Shown one piece after another: positions 24,523-34,400 of a stretch of 64,000 nt of DNA. This DNA comes from Membranipora membranacea (lineage: Eukaryota; Bryozoa; Gymnolaemata; Cheilostomatida; Membraniporidae), in the NCBI GenBank assembly GCA_914767715.1, contig OU612067.1:20806162-20870161 (forward strand). The letters are read 5' to 3'. The notes under the pieces were generated by a model, which did no database searches, was not told where the DNA came from, and worked only from the letters and a program-made list of their open reading frames with translations. A program made the translations under genes and the position numbers. Positions within the stretch are counted from its first letter, which is position 1. Every line of letters starts with the position of its first letter.

Positions 24523-24725
24523 ATGAGGCCAAAGAGGCCATCAACTGGTCCGAGTTTGAAAGAATTCCGATGGCTATTTAAATTTTTTACCCTGCGTTTG
24601 GCATGTTTTTTAATGACAAAAGTGGCCCTCGTTAAAAATGTCGCCCCTTTGTTACTTTTTTTGATTTTAAAGTCGCTCTCATTTCCGTTCTATTTATCGT
24701 AGGATCTTCATATTCTGGAATTTGA
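24523..24725 (+). repeat. Truncated K monomer, 203 bp (131-bp deletion)
   Basis: Same join as at 13993 (aatgtcgccccttt, then tttttttgatttt), but here the next monomer is I (24726). Because tttttttgatttt is otherwise the linker in front of I at 13325, truncated K followed by I is probably the original arrangement. The copy at 13993, followed by N, is then the recombinant. Confidence 0.85.
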
Positions 24726-25393
24726 ATGAGGCCAATCAGGCCATCAACTGGTTCGAGTTTGAAAGAATTCCGTTGGCTATTTAAATTTTTTACCCTGCGT
24801 TTGGCATGTTTTTTAATGACAAAAGTGGCCCTCGTTAAAAATGTCGCTGACGCCAAACTAAAAGGGGCAGCCCCAAACGGGTTTCAGTTCCAAAGTCAGC
24901 ATGAAATTCCCCACGGTTTAGAGAAGGTTAGGAGGAAATCTATTTTTTGAACTGGCCGTAAAAAAAGCAAAGGGTCTCCCCTTTGTTACTTTTTTTAATT
25001 TTAAAGTCGCTCTCATTTCCGTTCTATTTATCTTAGGATCTTCATATTCTGGAATTTGAATGAGGCCAATGAGGCCATCAACTGGTCCGAGTTTGAAAGA
25101 ATTCCGATGGCTATTTAAATTTTTTACTCTGCGTTTGGCATGTTTTTTAATGACAAAAGTGGCCCTCGTTAAAAATGTCGCTGACGCCAAACTAAAAGGG
25201 GCAGCCCCAAACGGGTTTCAGTTCCAAAGTCAGCATGAAATTCCCCACGGTTTAGAGTAGGTTAGGAGGAAATCTATTTTTTGAACTGGCCGTAAAAAAA
25301 GCAAAGGGTCCCCCCTTTGTTACTTTTTTTAATTTTAAAGTCGCTCTCATTTCCGTTCTATTTATCGTAGGATCTTCATATTCTGGAATTTGA

Positions 25394-25411
25394 ATGAGGC
25401 CAATGAGGCCA
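25394..25411 (+). repeat. Doubled 9-mer ATGAGGCCA at the monomer anchor
   Basis: Two perfect adjacent copies of ATGAGGCCA. The same doublet occurs in almost every monomer and is used here as the monomer start. Several types are defined by one or two changes inside it: ATCAGGCCA in the second copy (I), AAGAGGCCA in the second copy (K), ATGAAGCCA in the first copy (N), GTGAGGCCA in the first copy (D and G). Confidence 0.9.
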
Positions 25412-25432
25412 TCAACTGGTCCGAGTTTGAAA

Positions 25433-25438
25433 GAATTC
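25433..25438. other. EcoRI site (GAATTC) present once in most monomers
   Basis: GAATTC lies about 39 bp into the monomer and recurs at the 334-bp period. It is absent from D monomers (aagacttcc), from the monomers at 10653 and 21183 (aagaagtcc) and from 48643 (aagaactcc). EcoRI digestion of this array should therefore give a 334-bp ladder with 668-bp dimers marking D positions. Confidence 0.9.
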
Positions 25439-25446
25439 CGATGGCT

Positions 25447-25454
25447 ATTTAAAT
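25447..25454. other. SwaI site (ATTTAAAT) in an AT-rich stretch
   Basis: An 8-bp AT palindrome present in most monomers. B monomers read ctattttaat here and lack it (anchors 11321, 21851, 28066, 29736, 33744, 39756, 48309, 53319, 54989). A T6 run follows immediately. It is useful as a monomer-type marker; no function is implied. Confidence 0.85.
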
Positions 25455-25531
25455 TTTTTACCCTGCGTTTGGCATGTTTTTTAATGACAAAAGTGGCCCT
25501 CGTTAAAAATGTCGCTGACGCCAAACTAAAA

Positions 25532-25550
25532 GGGGCAGCCCCAAACGGGT
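25532..25550. other. GC-rich interrupted palindrome followed by a weak CENP-B-box-like element
   Basis: GGGGC-A-GCCCC (25532-25542) is a perfect 5-bp inverted repeat around a single base. It runs into AAACGGG. Aligned to the mammalian CENP-B core (TTCG, four any, A, two any, CGGG), 25534-25550 matches 6 of 9 fixed positions: the A, all of CGGG and the last G of TTCG. The TTC part is missing, so this is not a CENP-B box by the usual definition. Confidence 0.5.
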
Positions 25551-25627
25551 TTCAGTTCCACAGTCAGCATGAAATTCCCCACGGTTTAGAGTAGGTTAGG
25601 AGGAAATCTATTTTTTGAACTGGCCGT

Positions 25628-25664
25628 AAAAAAAGCAAAGGGTCCCCCCTTTGTTACTTTTTTT
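25628..25664. other. Monomer hairpin: A7 arm, 7-bp perfect stem, T7 arm
   Basis: CAAAGGG (25636-25642), loop TCCC, CCCTTTG (25647-25653) form a perfect 7-bp stem with a 4-nt loop. Going outward there is a G-T wobble, an A-T pair and two mismatches, after which four A's of the A7 run (25628-25634) pair with the T7 run (25658-25664). It is present in essentially every full-length monomer. The 27-bp deletion found in four monomers removes the A7 tract and the whole stem. The 131-bp truncations end in its C run. Confidence 0.8.
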
Positions 25665-25727
25665 AATTTTAAAGTCGCTCTCATTTCCGTTCTATTTATC
25701 GTAGGATCTTCATATTCTGGAATTTGA

Positions 25728-28700
25728 ATGAGGCCAATCAGGCCATCAACTGGTTCGAGTTTGAAAGAATTCCGTTGGCTATTTAAATTTTTTACCCTGC
25801 GTTTGGCATGTTTTTTAATGACAAAAGTGGCCCTCGTTAAAAATGTCGCTGACGCCAAACTAAAAGGGGCAGCCCCAAACGGGTTTCAGTTCCAAAGTCA
25901 GCATGAAATTCCCCATGGTTTAAAGTAGGTTAGTAGGAAATCTATTTTTTGAACTGGCCGTAAAAAAAGCAAAGGGTCCCCCCTTTGTTACTTATTTTAA
26001 TTTTAAAGTCGCTCTCATTTCCGTTCTATTTATCTTAGGATCTTCATATTCTGGAATTTGAATGAGGCCAAAGAGGCCATCAACTGGTCCGAGTTTGAAA
26101 GAATTCCGATGGCTATTTAAATTTTTTACCCTGCGTTTGGCATGTTTTTTAATGACAAAAGTGGCCCTCGTTAAAAATGTCGCTGACGCCAAACTAAAAG
26201 GGGCAGCCCCAAACGGGTTTCAGTTCCAAAGTCAGCATGAAATTCCCCACGGTTTAGAGTAGGTTAGGAGGAAATCTATTTTTTGAACTGGCCGTAAAAA
26301 AAGCAAAGGGTCCCCCCTTTGTTACTTTTTTTAATTTTAAAGTCGCTCTCATTTCCGTTCTATTTATCGTAGGATCTTCATATTCTGGAATTTGAATGAA
26401 GCCAATGAGGCCATCAACTGGTCCGAGTTTGAAAGAATTCCGATGGCTATTTAAATTTTTTACCCTGCGTTTGGCATGTTTTTTGATGATAAAAGTGGCC
26501 CTCGTTAAAAATGTCGCTGACGCCAAACTAAAAGAAGCAGCCCCAAACGGGTTTCAGTTCCAAAGTCAGCATGAAATTCCCCACGGTCTAGAGTAGGTTA
26601 GGAGGAAATCTATTTTTTGAACTGGCCGTAAAAAAAGCAAAGGGTCCCCCCTTTGTTACTTTTTTTAATTTTAAAGTCGCTCTCATTTCCGCTCTATTTA
26701 TCGTAGGATCTTCATATTCTGGAATTTGAATGAGGCCAATGAGGCCATCAACTGGTCCGAGTTTGAAAGAATTCCGATGGCTATTTAAATTTTTTACCCT
26801 GCGTTTGGCATGTTTTTTAATGACAAAAGTGGCCCTCGTTAAAAATGTCGCTGACGCCAAACTAAAAGGGGCAGCCCCAAACGGGTTTCAGTTCCAAAGT
26901 CAGCATGAAATTCCCCACGGTTTAGAGTAGGTTGGGAGGAAATCTATTTTTTGAACTGGCCGTAAAAAAAGCAAAGGGTCCCCCCTTTGTTACTTTTTTT
27001 AATTTTAAAGTCGCTCTCATTTCCGTTCTATTTATCGTAGGATCTTCATATTCTGGAATTTGAGTGAGGCCAATGAGGCCATCAACTGGTCCGAGTTTGA
27101 AAGACTTCCGATGGCTATTTAAATTTTTTACCCTGCGTTTGGCATGTTTTTTAATGACAAAAGTGGCCCTCGTTAAAAATGTCGCTGACGCCAAACTAAT
27201 AGGGGCAGCCCCAAACGGGTTTCAGTTCCAAAGTCAGCATGAAATTCCCCACGGTTTAGAGTGGGTTAGGAGGAAATCTATTTTTTGAACTGGCCGTAAA
27301 AAAAGCAAAGGGTCCCCTCTTTGTTACTTTTTTTTATTTTAAAGTCGCTCTCATTTCCGTTCTATTTATCGTAGGATCTTCATATTCTGGAATTTGAATG
27401 AGGCCAATGAGGCCATCAACTGGTCCGAGTTTAAAAGAATTCCGTTGGCTATTTAAATTTTTTACCCTGCGTTTGGCATGTTTTTTAATGACAAAAGTGG
27501 CCCTCGTTAAAAATGTAGCTGACGCCAGACTAAAAGCGGCAGCACCAAACGGGTTTCAGTTCCAAAGTCAGCATGAAATTCCCCACGGTTTAGAGTAGGT
27601 TATGAGGAAATCTATTTTTTGAACTGGCCGTAAAAAAAGCAAAGGGTCCCCCCTTTGTTACTTTTTTTAATTTTTAAGTCGCTCTCATTTCCGTTCTATT
27701 TATCGTAGGATCTTCATATTCTGGAATTTGAATGAGGCCAATGAGGCCATCAACTGGTCCGAGTTTGAAAGAATTCCGATGGCTATTTAAATTTTTTACC
27801 CTGCGTTTGGCATGTTTTTTAATGACAAAAGTGGCCCTCGTTAAAAATGTCGCTGACGCCAAACTAAAAGGGGCAGCCCCAAACGGGTATCAGTTCCAAA
27901 GTCAGCATGAAATTCCCCATGGTTTAGAGTAGGTTAGGAGGAAATCTATTTTTTGAACTGGCCGTAAAAAAAGCAAAGGGTCTCCCCTTTGTTACTTTTT
28001 TTAATTTTAAAGTCGCTCTCATTTCCGTTCTATTTATCGTAGGATCTTCATATTCTGGAATTTGAATGAGGCCAATGAGGCCATCAACTGGTTCCAGTTT
28101 GAAAGAATTCCAATGGCTATTTTAATTTTTTACCCTGCGTTTGGCATGTTTTTTAATGACAAAAGTGGCCCTCGTTAAAAATGTCGCTGACGCCAAGCTA
28201 AAAGGGGCAGCCCCAAACGGGATTCAGTTCCAAAGTCAGCATGAAATTCCCCACGGTTTAGAGTAGGTTAGGAGGAAATCTATTTTTTGAACTGGCCGCA
28301 AAAAAAGCAAAGGGTCCCCCCTTTGTTACCTTTTTTAATTTTAAAGTCGCTCTCATTTCCGTTCTATTTATCGTAGGATCTTCATATTCTGGAATTTGAA
28401 TGAGGCCAATGAGGCCATCAACTGGTCCGAGTTTGAAAGAATTCCGATGGCTATTTAAATTTTTTACCCTGCGTTTGGCATGTTTTTTAATGACAAAAGT
28501 GGCCCTCGTTAAAAATGTCGCTGACGCCAAACTAAAAGGGGCAGCCCCAAACGGGTTTCAGTTCCAAAGTCAGCATGAAATTCCCCACGGTTTAGAGTAG
28601 GTTAGGAGGAAATCTATTTTTTGAACTGGCCGTAAAAAAAGCAAAGGGTCCCCCCTTTGTTACTTTTTTTAATTTTAAAGTCGCTCTCATTTCCGTTCTA

Positions 28701-31405
28701 TTTATCGTAGGATCTTCATATTCTGGAATTTGAATGAGGCCAATGAGGCCATCAACTGGTGCGAGTTCGAAAGAATTCCGATGGCTATTTAAATTTTTTA
28801 CCCTGCGTTTGGCATGTTTTTTAATGACAAAAGTGGCCCTCGTTAAAAATGTCGCTGACGCCAAACTAAAAGGGGCAGCCCCAAACGGGTTTCAGTTCCA
28901 AAGTCAGCATGAAATTCCCCACGGTTTAGAGTAGGTTGGGAGGAAATCTATTTTTTGAACTGGCCGTAAAAAAAGCAAAGGGTCCCCCCTTTGTTACTTT
29001 TTTTAATTTTAAAGTCGCTCTCATTTCCGTTCTATTTATCGTAGGATCTTCATATTCTGGAATTTGAATGAGGCCAATGAGGCCATCAACTGGTCCGAGT
29101 TTAAAAGAATTCCGTTGGCTATTTAAATTTTTTACCCTGCGTTTGGCATGTTTTTTAATGACAAAAGTGGCCCTCGTTAAAAATGTCGCTGACGCCAAAC
29201 TAAAAGGGGCAGCACCAAACGGGTTTCAGTTCCAAAGTCAGCATGAAATTCCCCACGGTTTAGAGTAGGTTAGGAGGAAATCTATTTTTTGAACTGGCCG
29301 TAAAAAAAGCAAAGGGTCCCCCCTTTGTTACTTTTTTTAATTTTTAAGTCGCTCTCATTTCCGTTCTATTTATCGTAGGATCTTCATATTCTGGAATTTG
29401 AATGAGGCCAATGAGGCCATCAACTGGTCCGAGTTTGAAAGAATTCCGATGGCTATTTAAATTTTTTACCCTGCGTTTGGCATGTTTTTTAATGACAAAA
29501 GTGGCCCTCGTTAAAAATGTCGCTGACGCCAAACTAAAAGGGGCAGCCCCAAACGGGTTTCAGTTCCAAAGTCAGCATGAAATTCCCCATGGTTTAGAGT
29601 AGGTTAGGAGGAAATCTATTTTATGAACTGGCCGTAAAAAAAGCAAAGGGTCTCCCCTTTGTTACTTTTTTTAATTTTAAAGTCGCTCTCATTTCCGTTC
29701 TATTTATCGTAGGATCTTCATATTCTGGAATTTGAATGAGGCCAATGAGGCCATCAACTGCTTCCAGTTTGAAAGAATTCCAATGGCTATTTTAATTTTT
29801 TACCCTGCGTTTGGCATGTTTTTTAATGACAAAAGTGGCCCTCGTTGAAAATGTCGCTGACGCCAAACTAAAAGGGGCAGCCCCAAACGGGATTCAGTTC
29901 CAAAGTCAGCATGAAATTCCCCACGGTTTAGAGTAGGTTAGGAGGAAACCTATTTTTTGAACTGGCCGCAAAAAAAGCAAAGGGTCCCCCCTTTGTTACT
30001 TTTTTTAATTTTAAAGTCGCTCTTATTTCCGTTCTATTTATCGTAGGATCTTCATATTCTGGAATTTGAATGAGGCCAATGAGGCCATCAACTGGTCCGA
30101 GTTTGAAAGAATTCCGATGGCTATTTAAATTTTTTACCCTGCGTTTGGCATGTTTTTTAATGACAAAAGTGGCCCTCGTTAAAAATGTCGCTGACGCCAA
30201 ACTAAAAGGGGCAGCCCCAAACGGGTTTCAGTTCCAAAGTCAGCATGAAATTCCCCACGGTTTAGAGTAGGTTAGGAGGAAATCTATTTTTTGAACTGGC
30301 CGTAAAAAAAGCAAAGGGTCCCCCCTTTGTTACTTTTTTTAATTTTAAAGTCGCTCTCATTTCCGTTCTATTTATCGTAGGATCTTCATATTCTGGAATT
30401 TGAATGAGGCCAATGAGGCCATCAACTGGTCCGAGTTCGAAAGAATTCCGATGGCTATTTAAATTTTATACCCTGCGTTTGGCATGTTTTTTAATGACAA
30501 AAGTGGCCCTCGTTAAAAATGTCGCTGACGCCAAACTAAAAGGGGCAGCCCCAAACGGGTTTCAGTTCCAAAGTGAGCATGAAATTCCCCACGGTTTAGA
30601 GTAGGTTAGGAGGAAATCTATTTTTTGAACTGGCCGTAAAAAAAGCAAAGGGTCCCCCCTTTGTTACTTTTTTTAATTTTAAAGTCGCTCTCATTTCCGT
30701 TCTATTTATCTTAGGATCTTCATATTCTGGAATTTGAATGAGGCCAATGAGGCCATCAACTGGTCCGAGTTTGAAAGAATTCCGATGGCTATTTAAATTT
30801 TTTACTCTGCGTTTGGCATGTTTTTTAATGACAAAAGTGGCCCTCGTTAAAAATGTCGCTGACGCCAAACTAAAAGGGGCAGCCCCAAACGGGTTTCAGT
30901 TCCAAAGTCAGCATGAAATTCCCCACGGTTTAGAGTAGGTTAGGAGGAAATCTATTTTTTGAACTGGCCGTAAAAAAAGCAAAGGGTCCCCCCTTTGTTA
31001 CTTTTTTTAATTTTAAAGTCGCTCTCATTTCCGTTCTATTTATCGTAGGATCTTCATATTCTGGAATTTGAATGAGGCCAATGAGGCCATCAACTGGTCC
31101 GAGTTTGAAAGAATTCCGATGGCTATTTAAATTTTTTACCCTGCGTTTGGCATGTTTTTTAATGACAAAAGTGGCCCTCGTTAAAAATGTCGCTGACGCC
31201 AAACTAAAAGGGGCAGCCCCAAACGGGTTTCAGTTCCACAGTCAGCATGAAATTCCCCACGGTTTAGAGTAGGTTAGGAGGAAATCTATTTTTTGAACTG
31301 GCCGTAAAAAAAGCAAAGGGTCCCCCCTTTGTTACTTTTTTTAATTTTAAAGTCGCTCTCATTTCCGTTCTATTTATCGTAGGATCTTCATATTCTGGAA
31401 TTTGA
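25728..31405 (+). repeat. 17-monomer HOR, version 1 (5,678 bp, full order)
   Basis: Anchors: I 25728, K 26062, N 26396, A 26730, D 27064, R 27398, Y 27732, B 28066, P 28400, S 28734, T 29068, Y 29402, B 29736, P 30070, S 30404, L 30738, C 31072. The length is exactly 17 x 334. The second S has ttttataccc and gtgagcatg. The second B has ctgcttccag. The second Y has attttatgaac. This is the longest undisturbed version and serves as the reference order for the region. Private changes include cttattttaa near 25993 and aactaatagg near 27196. Confidence 0.85.
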
Positions 31406-34400
31406 ATGAGGCCAATCAGGCCATCAACTGGTTCGAGTTTGAAAGAATTCCGTTGGCTATTTAAATTTTTTACCCTGCGTTTGGCATGTTTTTTAATGAC
31501 AAAAGTGGCCCTCGTTAAAAATGTCGCTGACGCCAAACTAAAAGGGGCAGCCCCAAACGGGTTTCAGTTCCAAAGTCAGCATGAAATTCCCCATGGTTTA
31601 AAGTAGGTTAGTAGGAAATCTATTTTTTGAACTGGCCGTAAAAAAAGCAAAGGGTCCCCCCTTTGTTACTTTTTTTAATTTTAAAGTCGCTCTCATTTCC
31701 GTTCTATTTATCTTAGGATCTTCATATTCTGGAATTTGAATGAGGCCAAAGAGGCCATCAACTGGTCCGAGTTTGAAAGAATTCCGATGGCTATTTAAAT
31801 TTTTTACCCTGCGTTTGGCATGTTTTTTAATGACAAAAGTGGCCCTCGTTAAAAATGTCGCTGACGCCAAACTAAAAGGGGCAGCCCCAAACGGGTTTCA
31901 GTTCCAAAGTCAGCATGAAATTCCCCACGGTTTAGAGTAGGTTAGGAGGAAATCTATTTTTTGAACTGGCCGTAAAAAAAGCAAAGGGTCCCCCCTTTGT
32001 TACTTTTTTTAATTTTAAAGTCGCTCTCATTTCCGTTCTATTTATCGTAGGATCTTCATATTCTGGAATTTGAATGAAGCCAATGAGGCCATCAACTGGT
32101 CCGAGTTTGAAAGAATTCCGATGGCTATTTAAATTTTTTACCCTGCGTTTGGCATGTTTTTTGATGATAAAAGTGGCCCTCGTTAAAAATGTCGCTGACG
32201 CCAAACTAAAAGAAGCAGCCCCAAACGGGTTTCAGTTCCAAAGTCAGCATGAAATTCCCCACGGTCTAGAGTAGGTTAGGAGGAAATCTATTTTTTGAAC
32301 TGGCCGTAAAAAAAGCAAAGGGTCCCCCCTTTGTTACTTTTTTTAATTTTAAAGTCGCTCTCATTTCCGCTCTATTTATCGTAGGATCTTCATATTCTGG
32401 AATTTGAATGAGGCCAATGAGGCCATCAACTGGTCCGAGTTTGAAAGAATTCCGATGGCTATTTAAATTTTTTACCCTGCGTTTGGCATGTTTTTTAATG
32501 ACAAAAGTGGCCCTCGTTAAAAATGTCGCTGACGCCAAACTAAAAGGGGCAGCCCCAAACGGGTTTCAGTTCCAAAGTCAGCATGAAATTCCCCACGGTT
32601 TAGAGTAGGTTGGGAGGAAATCTATTTTTTGAACTGGCCGTAAAAAAAGCAAAGGGTCCCCCCTTTGTTACTTTTTTTAATTTTAAAGTCGCTCTCATTT
32701 CCGTTCTATTTATCGTAGGATCTTCATATTCTGGAATTTGAGTGAGGCCAATGAGGCCATCAACTGGTCCGAGTTTGAAAGACTTCCGATGGCTATTTAA
32801 ATTTTTTACCCTGCGTTTGGCATGTTTTTTAATGACAAAAGTGGCCCTCGTTAAAAATGTCGCTGACGCCAAACTAAAAGGGGCAGCCCCAAACGGGTTT
32901 CAGTTCCAAAGTCAGCATGAAATTCCCCACGGTTTAGAGTGGGTTAGGAGGAAATCTATTTTTTGAACTGGCCGTAAAAAAAGCAAAGGGTCCCCTCTTT
33001 GTTACATTTTTTAATTTTAAAGTCGCTCTCATTTCCGTTCTATTTATCGTAGGATCTTCATATTCTGGAATTTGAATGAGGCCAATGAGGCCATCAACTG
33101 GTCCGAGTTTAAAAGAATTCCGTTGGCTATTTAAATTTTTTACCCTGCGTTTGGCATGTTTTTTAATGACAAAAGTGGCCCTCGTTAAAAATGTAGCTGA
33201 CGCCAGACTAAAAGCGGCAGCACCAAACGGGTTTCAGTTCCAAAGTCAGCATGAAATTCCCCACGGTTTAGAGTAGGTTATGAGGAAATCTATTTTTTGA
33301 ACTGGCCGTAAAAAAAGCAAAGGGTCCCCCCTTTGTTACTTTTTTTAATTTTTAAGTCGCTCTCATTTCCGTTCTATTTATCGTAGGATCTTCATATTCT
33401 GGAATTTGAATGAGGCCAATGAGGCCATCAACTGGTCCGAGTTTGAAAGAATTCCGATGGCTATTTAAATTTTTTACCCTGCGTTTGGCATGTTTTTTAA
33501 TGACAAAAGTGGCCCTCGTTAAAAATGTCGCTGACGCCAAACTAAAAGGGGCAGCCCCAAACGGGTTTCAGTTCCAAAGTCAGCATGAAATTCCCCATGG
33601 TTTAGAGTAGGTTAGGAGGAAATCTATTTTTTGAACTGGCCGTAAAAAAAGCAAAGGGTCTCCCCTTTGTTACTTTTTTTAATTTTAAAGTCGCTCTCAT
33701 TTCCGTTCTATTTATCGTAGGATCTTCATATTCTGGAATTTGAATGAGGCCAATGAGGCCATCAACTGGTTCCAGTTTGAAAGAATTCCAATGGCTATTT
33801 TAATTTTTTACCCTGCGTTTGGCATGTTTTTTAATGACAAAAGTGGCCCTCGTTAAAAATGTCGCTGACGCCAAGCTAAAAGGGGCAGCCCCAAACGGGA
33901 TTCAGTTCCAAAGTCAGCATGAAATTCCCCACGGTTTAGAGTAGGTTAGGAGGAAATCTATTTTTTGAACTGGCCGCAAAAAAAGCAAAGGGTCCCCCCT
34001 TTGTTACTTTTTTTAATTTTAAAGTCGCTCTCATTTCCGTTCTATTTATCGTAGGATCTTCATATTCTGGAATTTGAATGAGGCCAATGAGGCCATCAAC
34101 TGGTCCGAGTTCGAAAGAATTCCGATGGCTATTTAAATTTTTTACCCTGCGTTTGGCATGTTTTTTAATGACAAAAGTGGCCCTCGTTAAAAATGTCGCT
34201 GACGCCAAACTAAAAGGGGCAGCCCCAAACGGGTTTCAGTTCCAAAGTCAGCATGAAATTCCCCACGGTTTAGAGTAGGTTGGGAGGAAATCTATTTTTT
34301 GAACTGGCCGTAAAAAAAGCAAAGGGTCCCCCCTTTGTTACTTTTTTTAATTTTAAAGTCGCTCTCATTTCCGTTCTATTTATCGTAGGATCTTCATATT

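Larger units (their letters stand above)
14134..24663 (+). repeat. 32-monomer, 10,530-bp unit, copy 2
   Basis: Same monomer order as copy 1 with every anchor shifted by exactly 10,530 (N 14196, G 15866, m1 16200, m5 17535, X 18203, I 18510, K 18845, N 19179, G 20849, B 21851, I 23855, L 24189, truncated K 24523). Differences I noticed fall in the first six monomers: gttagga at 14731 against gttggga at 4201, aaaagcggc near 15334 against aaaaggggc near 4804, and two in the G monomer near 16008 and 16036. In the remaining 8.5 kb I saw none at the rare sites I compared (6635/17165, 7755/18285, 10472/21002, 12647/23177, 12915/23445). At 24726 the next monomer is I, not N, so there is no third full copy. 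Confidence 0.85.
24726..25727 (+). repeat. Transition segment I, L, C (three monomers)
   Basis: I 24726 (tail gagaagg), L 25060 (preceded by atcttagg, with ttactctgcg) and C 25394. With the following I and K (25728, 26062) it forms a five-monomer order I,L,C,I,K that recurs at 43299 and 44969. It joins the left subarray to the 17-monomer HOR region. Confidence 0.8.
25394..25727 (+). repeat. Representative near-consensus 334-bp monomer (type C)
   Basis: This monomer is close to the array consensus and serves as a reference; its only clear diagnostic is cacagtcagc near its middle. In order it holds a doubled 9-mer, an EcoRI site, a SwaI site inside an AT-rich stretch, a GC-rich interrupted palindrome, an A7 tract, a 7-bp hairpin over a C6 run, and a T7 tract. 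A one-period window at 25381-25714 has 67 C and 70 G in 334 bases (41% GC). A 334-bp period is not a multiple of three, so no reading frame continues from one monomer to the next. Confidence 0.95.

Noticed and set aside
3604-24663. 10,530-bp duplication as an assembly artefact
   Set aside because: Not accepted as the main reading because the copies differ at several sites in their first 2 kb and the second copy exits into a different monomer. Read-level evidence would still be needed to exclude it fully.
25628-25664. Intrinsic (rho-independent) terminator, from the stem followed by a T run
   Set aside because: The stem and T7 run resemble one, but the array is eukaryotic satellite with no gene upstream and the motif occurs in every monomer.
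25394-25727. Monomer derived from a transposon (MITE or Helitron repeat)
   Set aside because: No terminal inverted repeats, target-site duplications or flanks are visible anywhere in the window. An ancient origin of that kind cannot be excluded but has no support here.
25728-26061. tRNA-derived element, from a B-box-like ggttcgagtt in I monomers
   Set aside because: It matches the B-box core except for the final C, but it arises from a single change (ggtccgag to ggttcgag), no A box lies at the right distance upstream, and no cloverleaf can be drawn.
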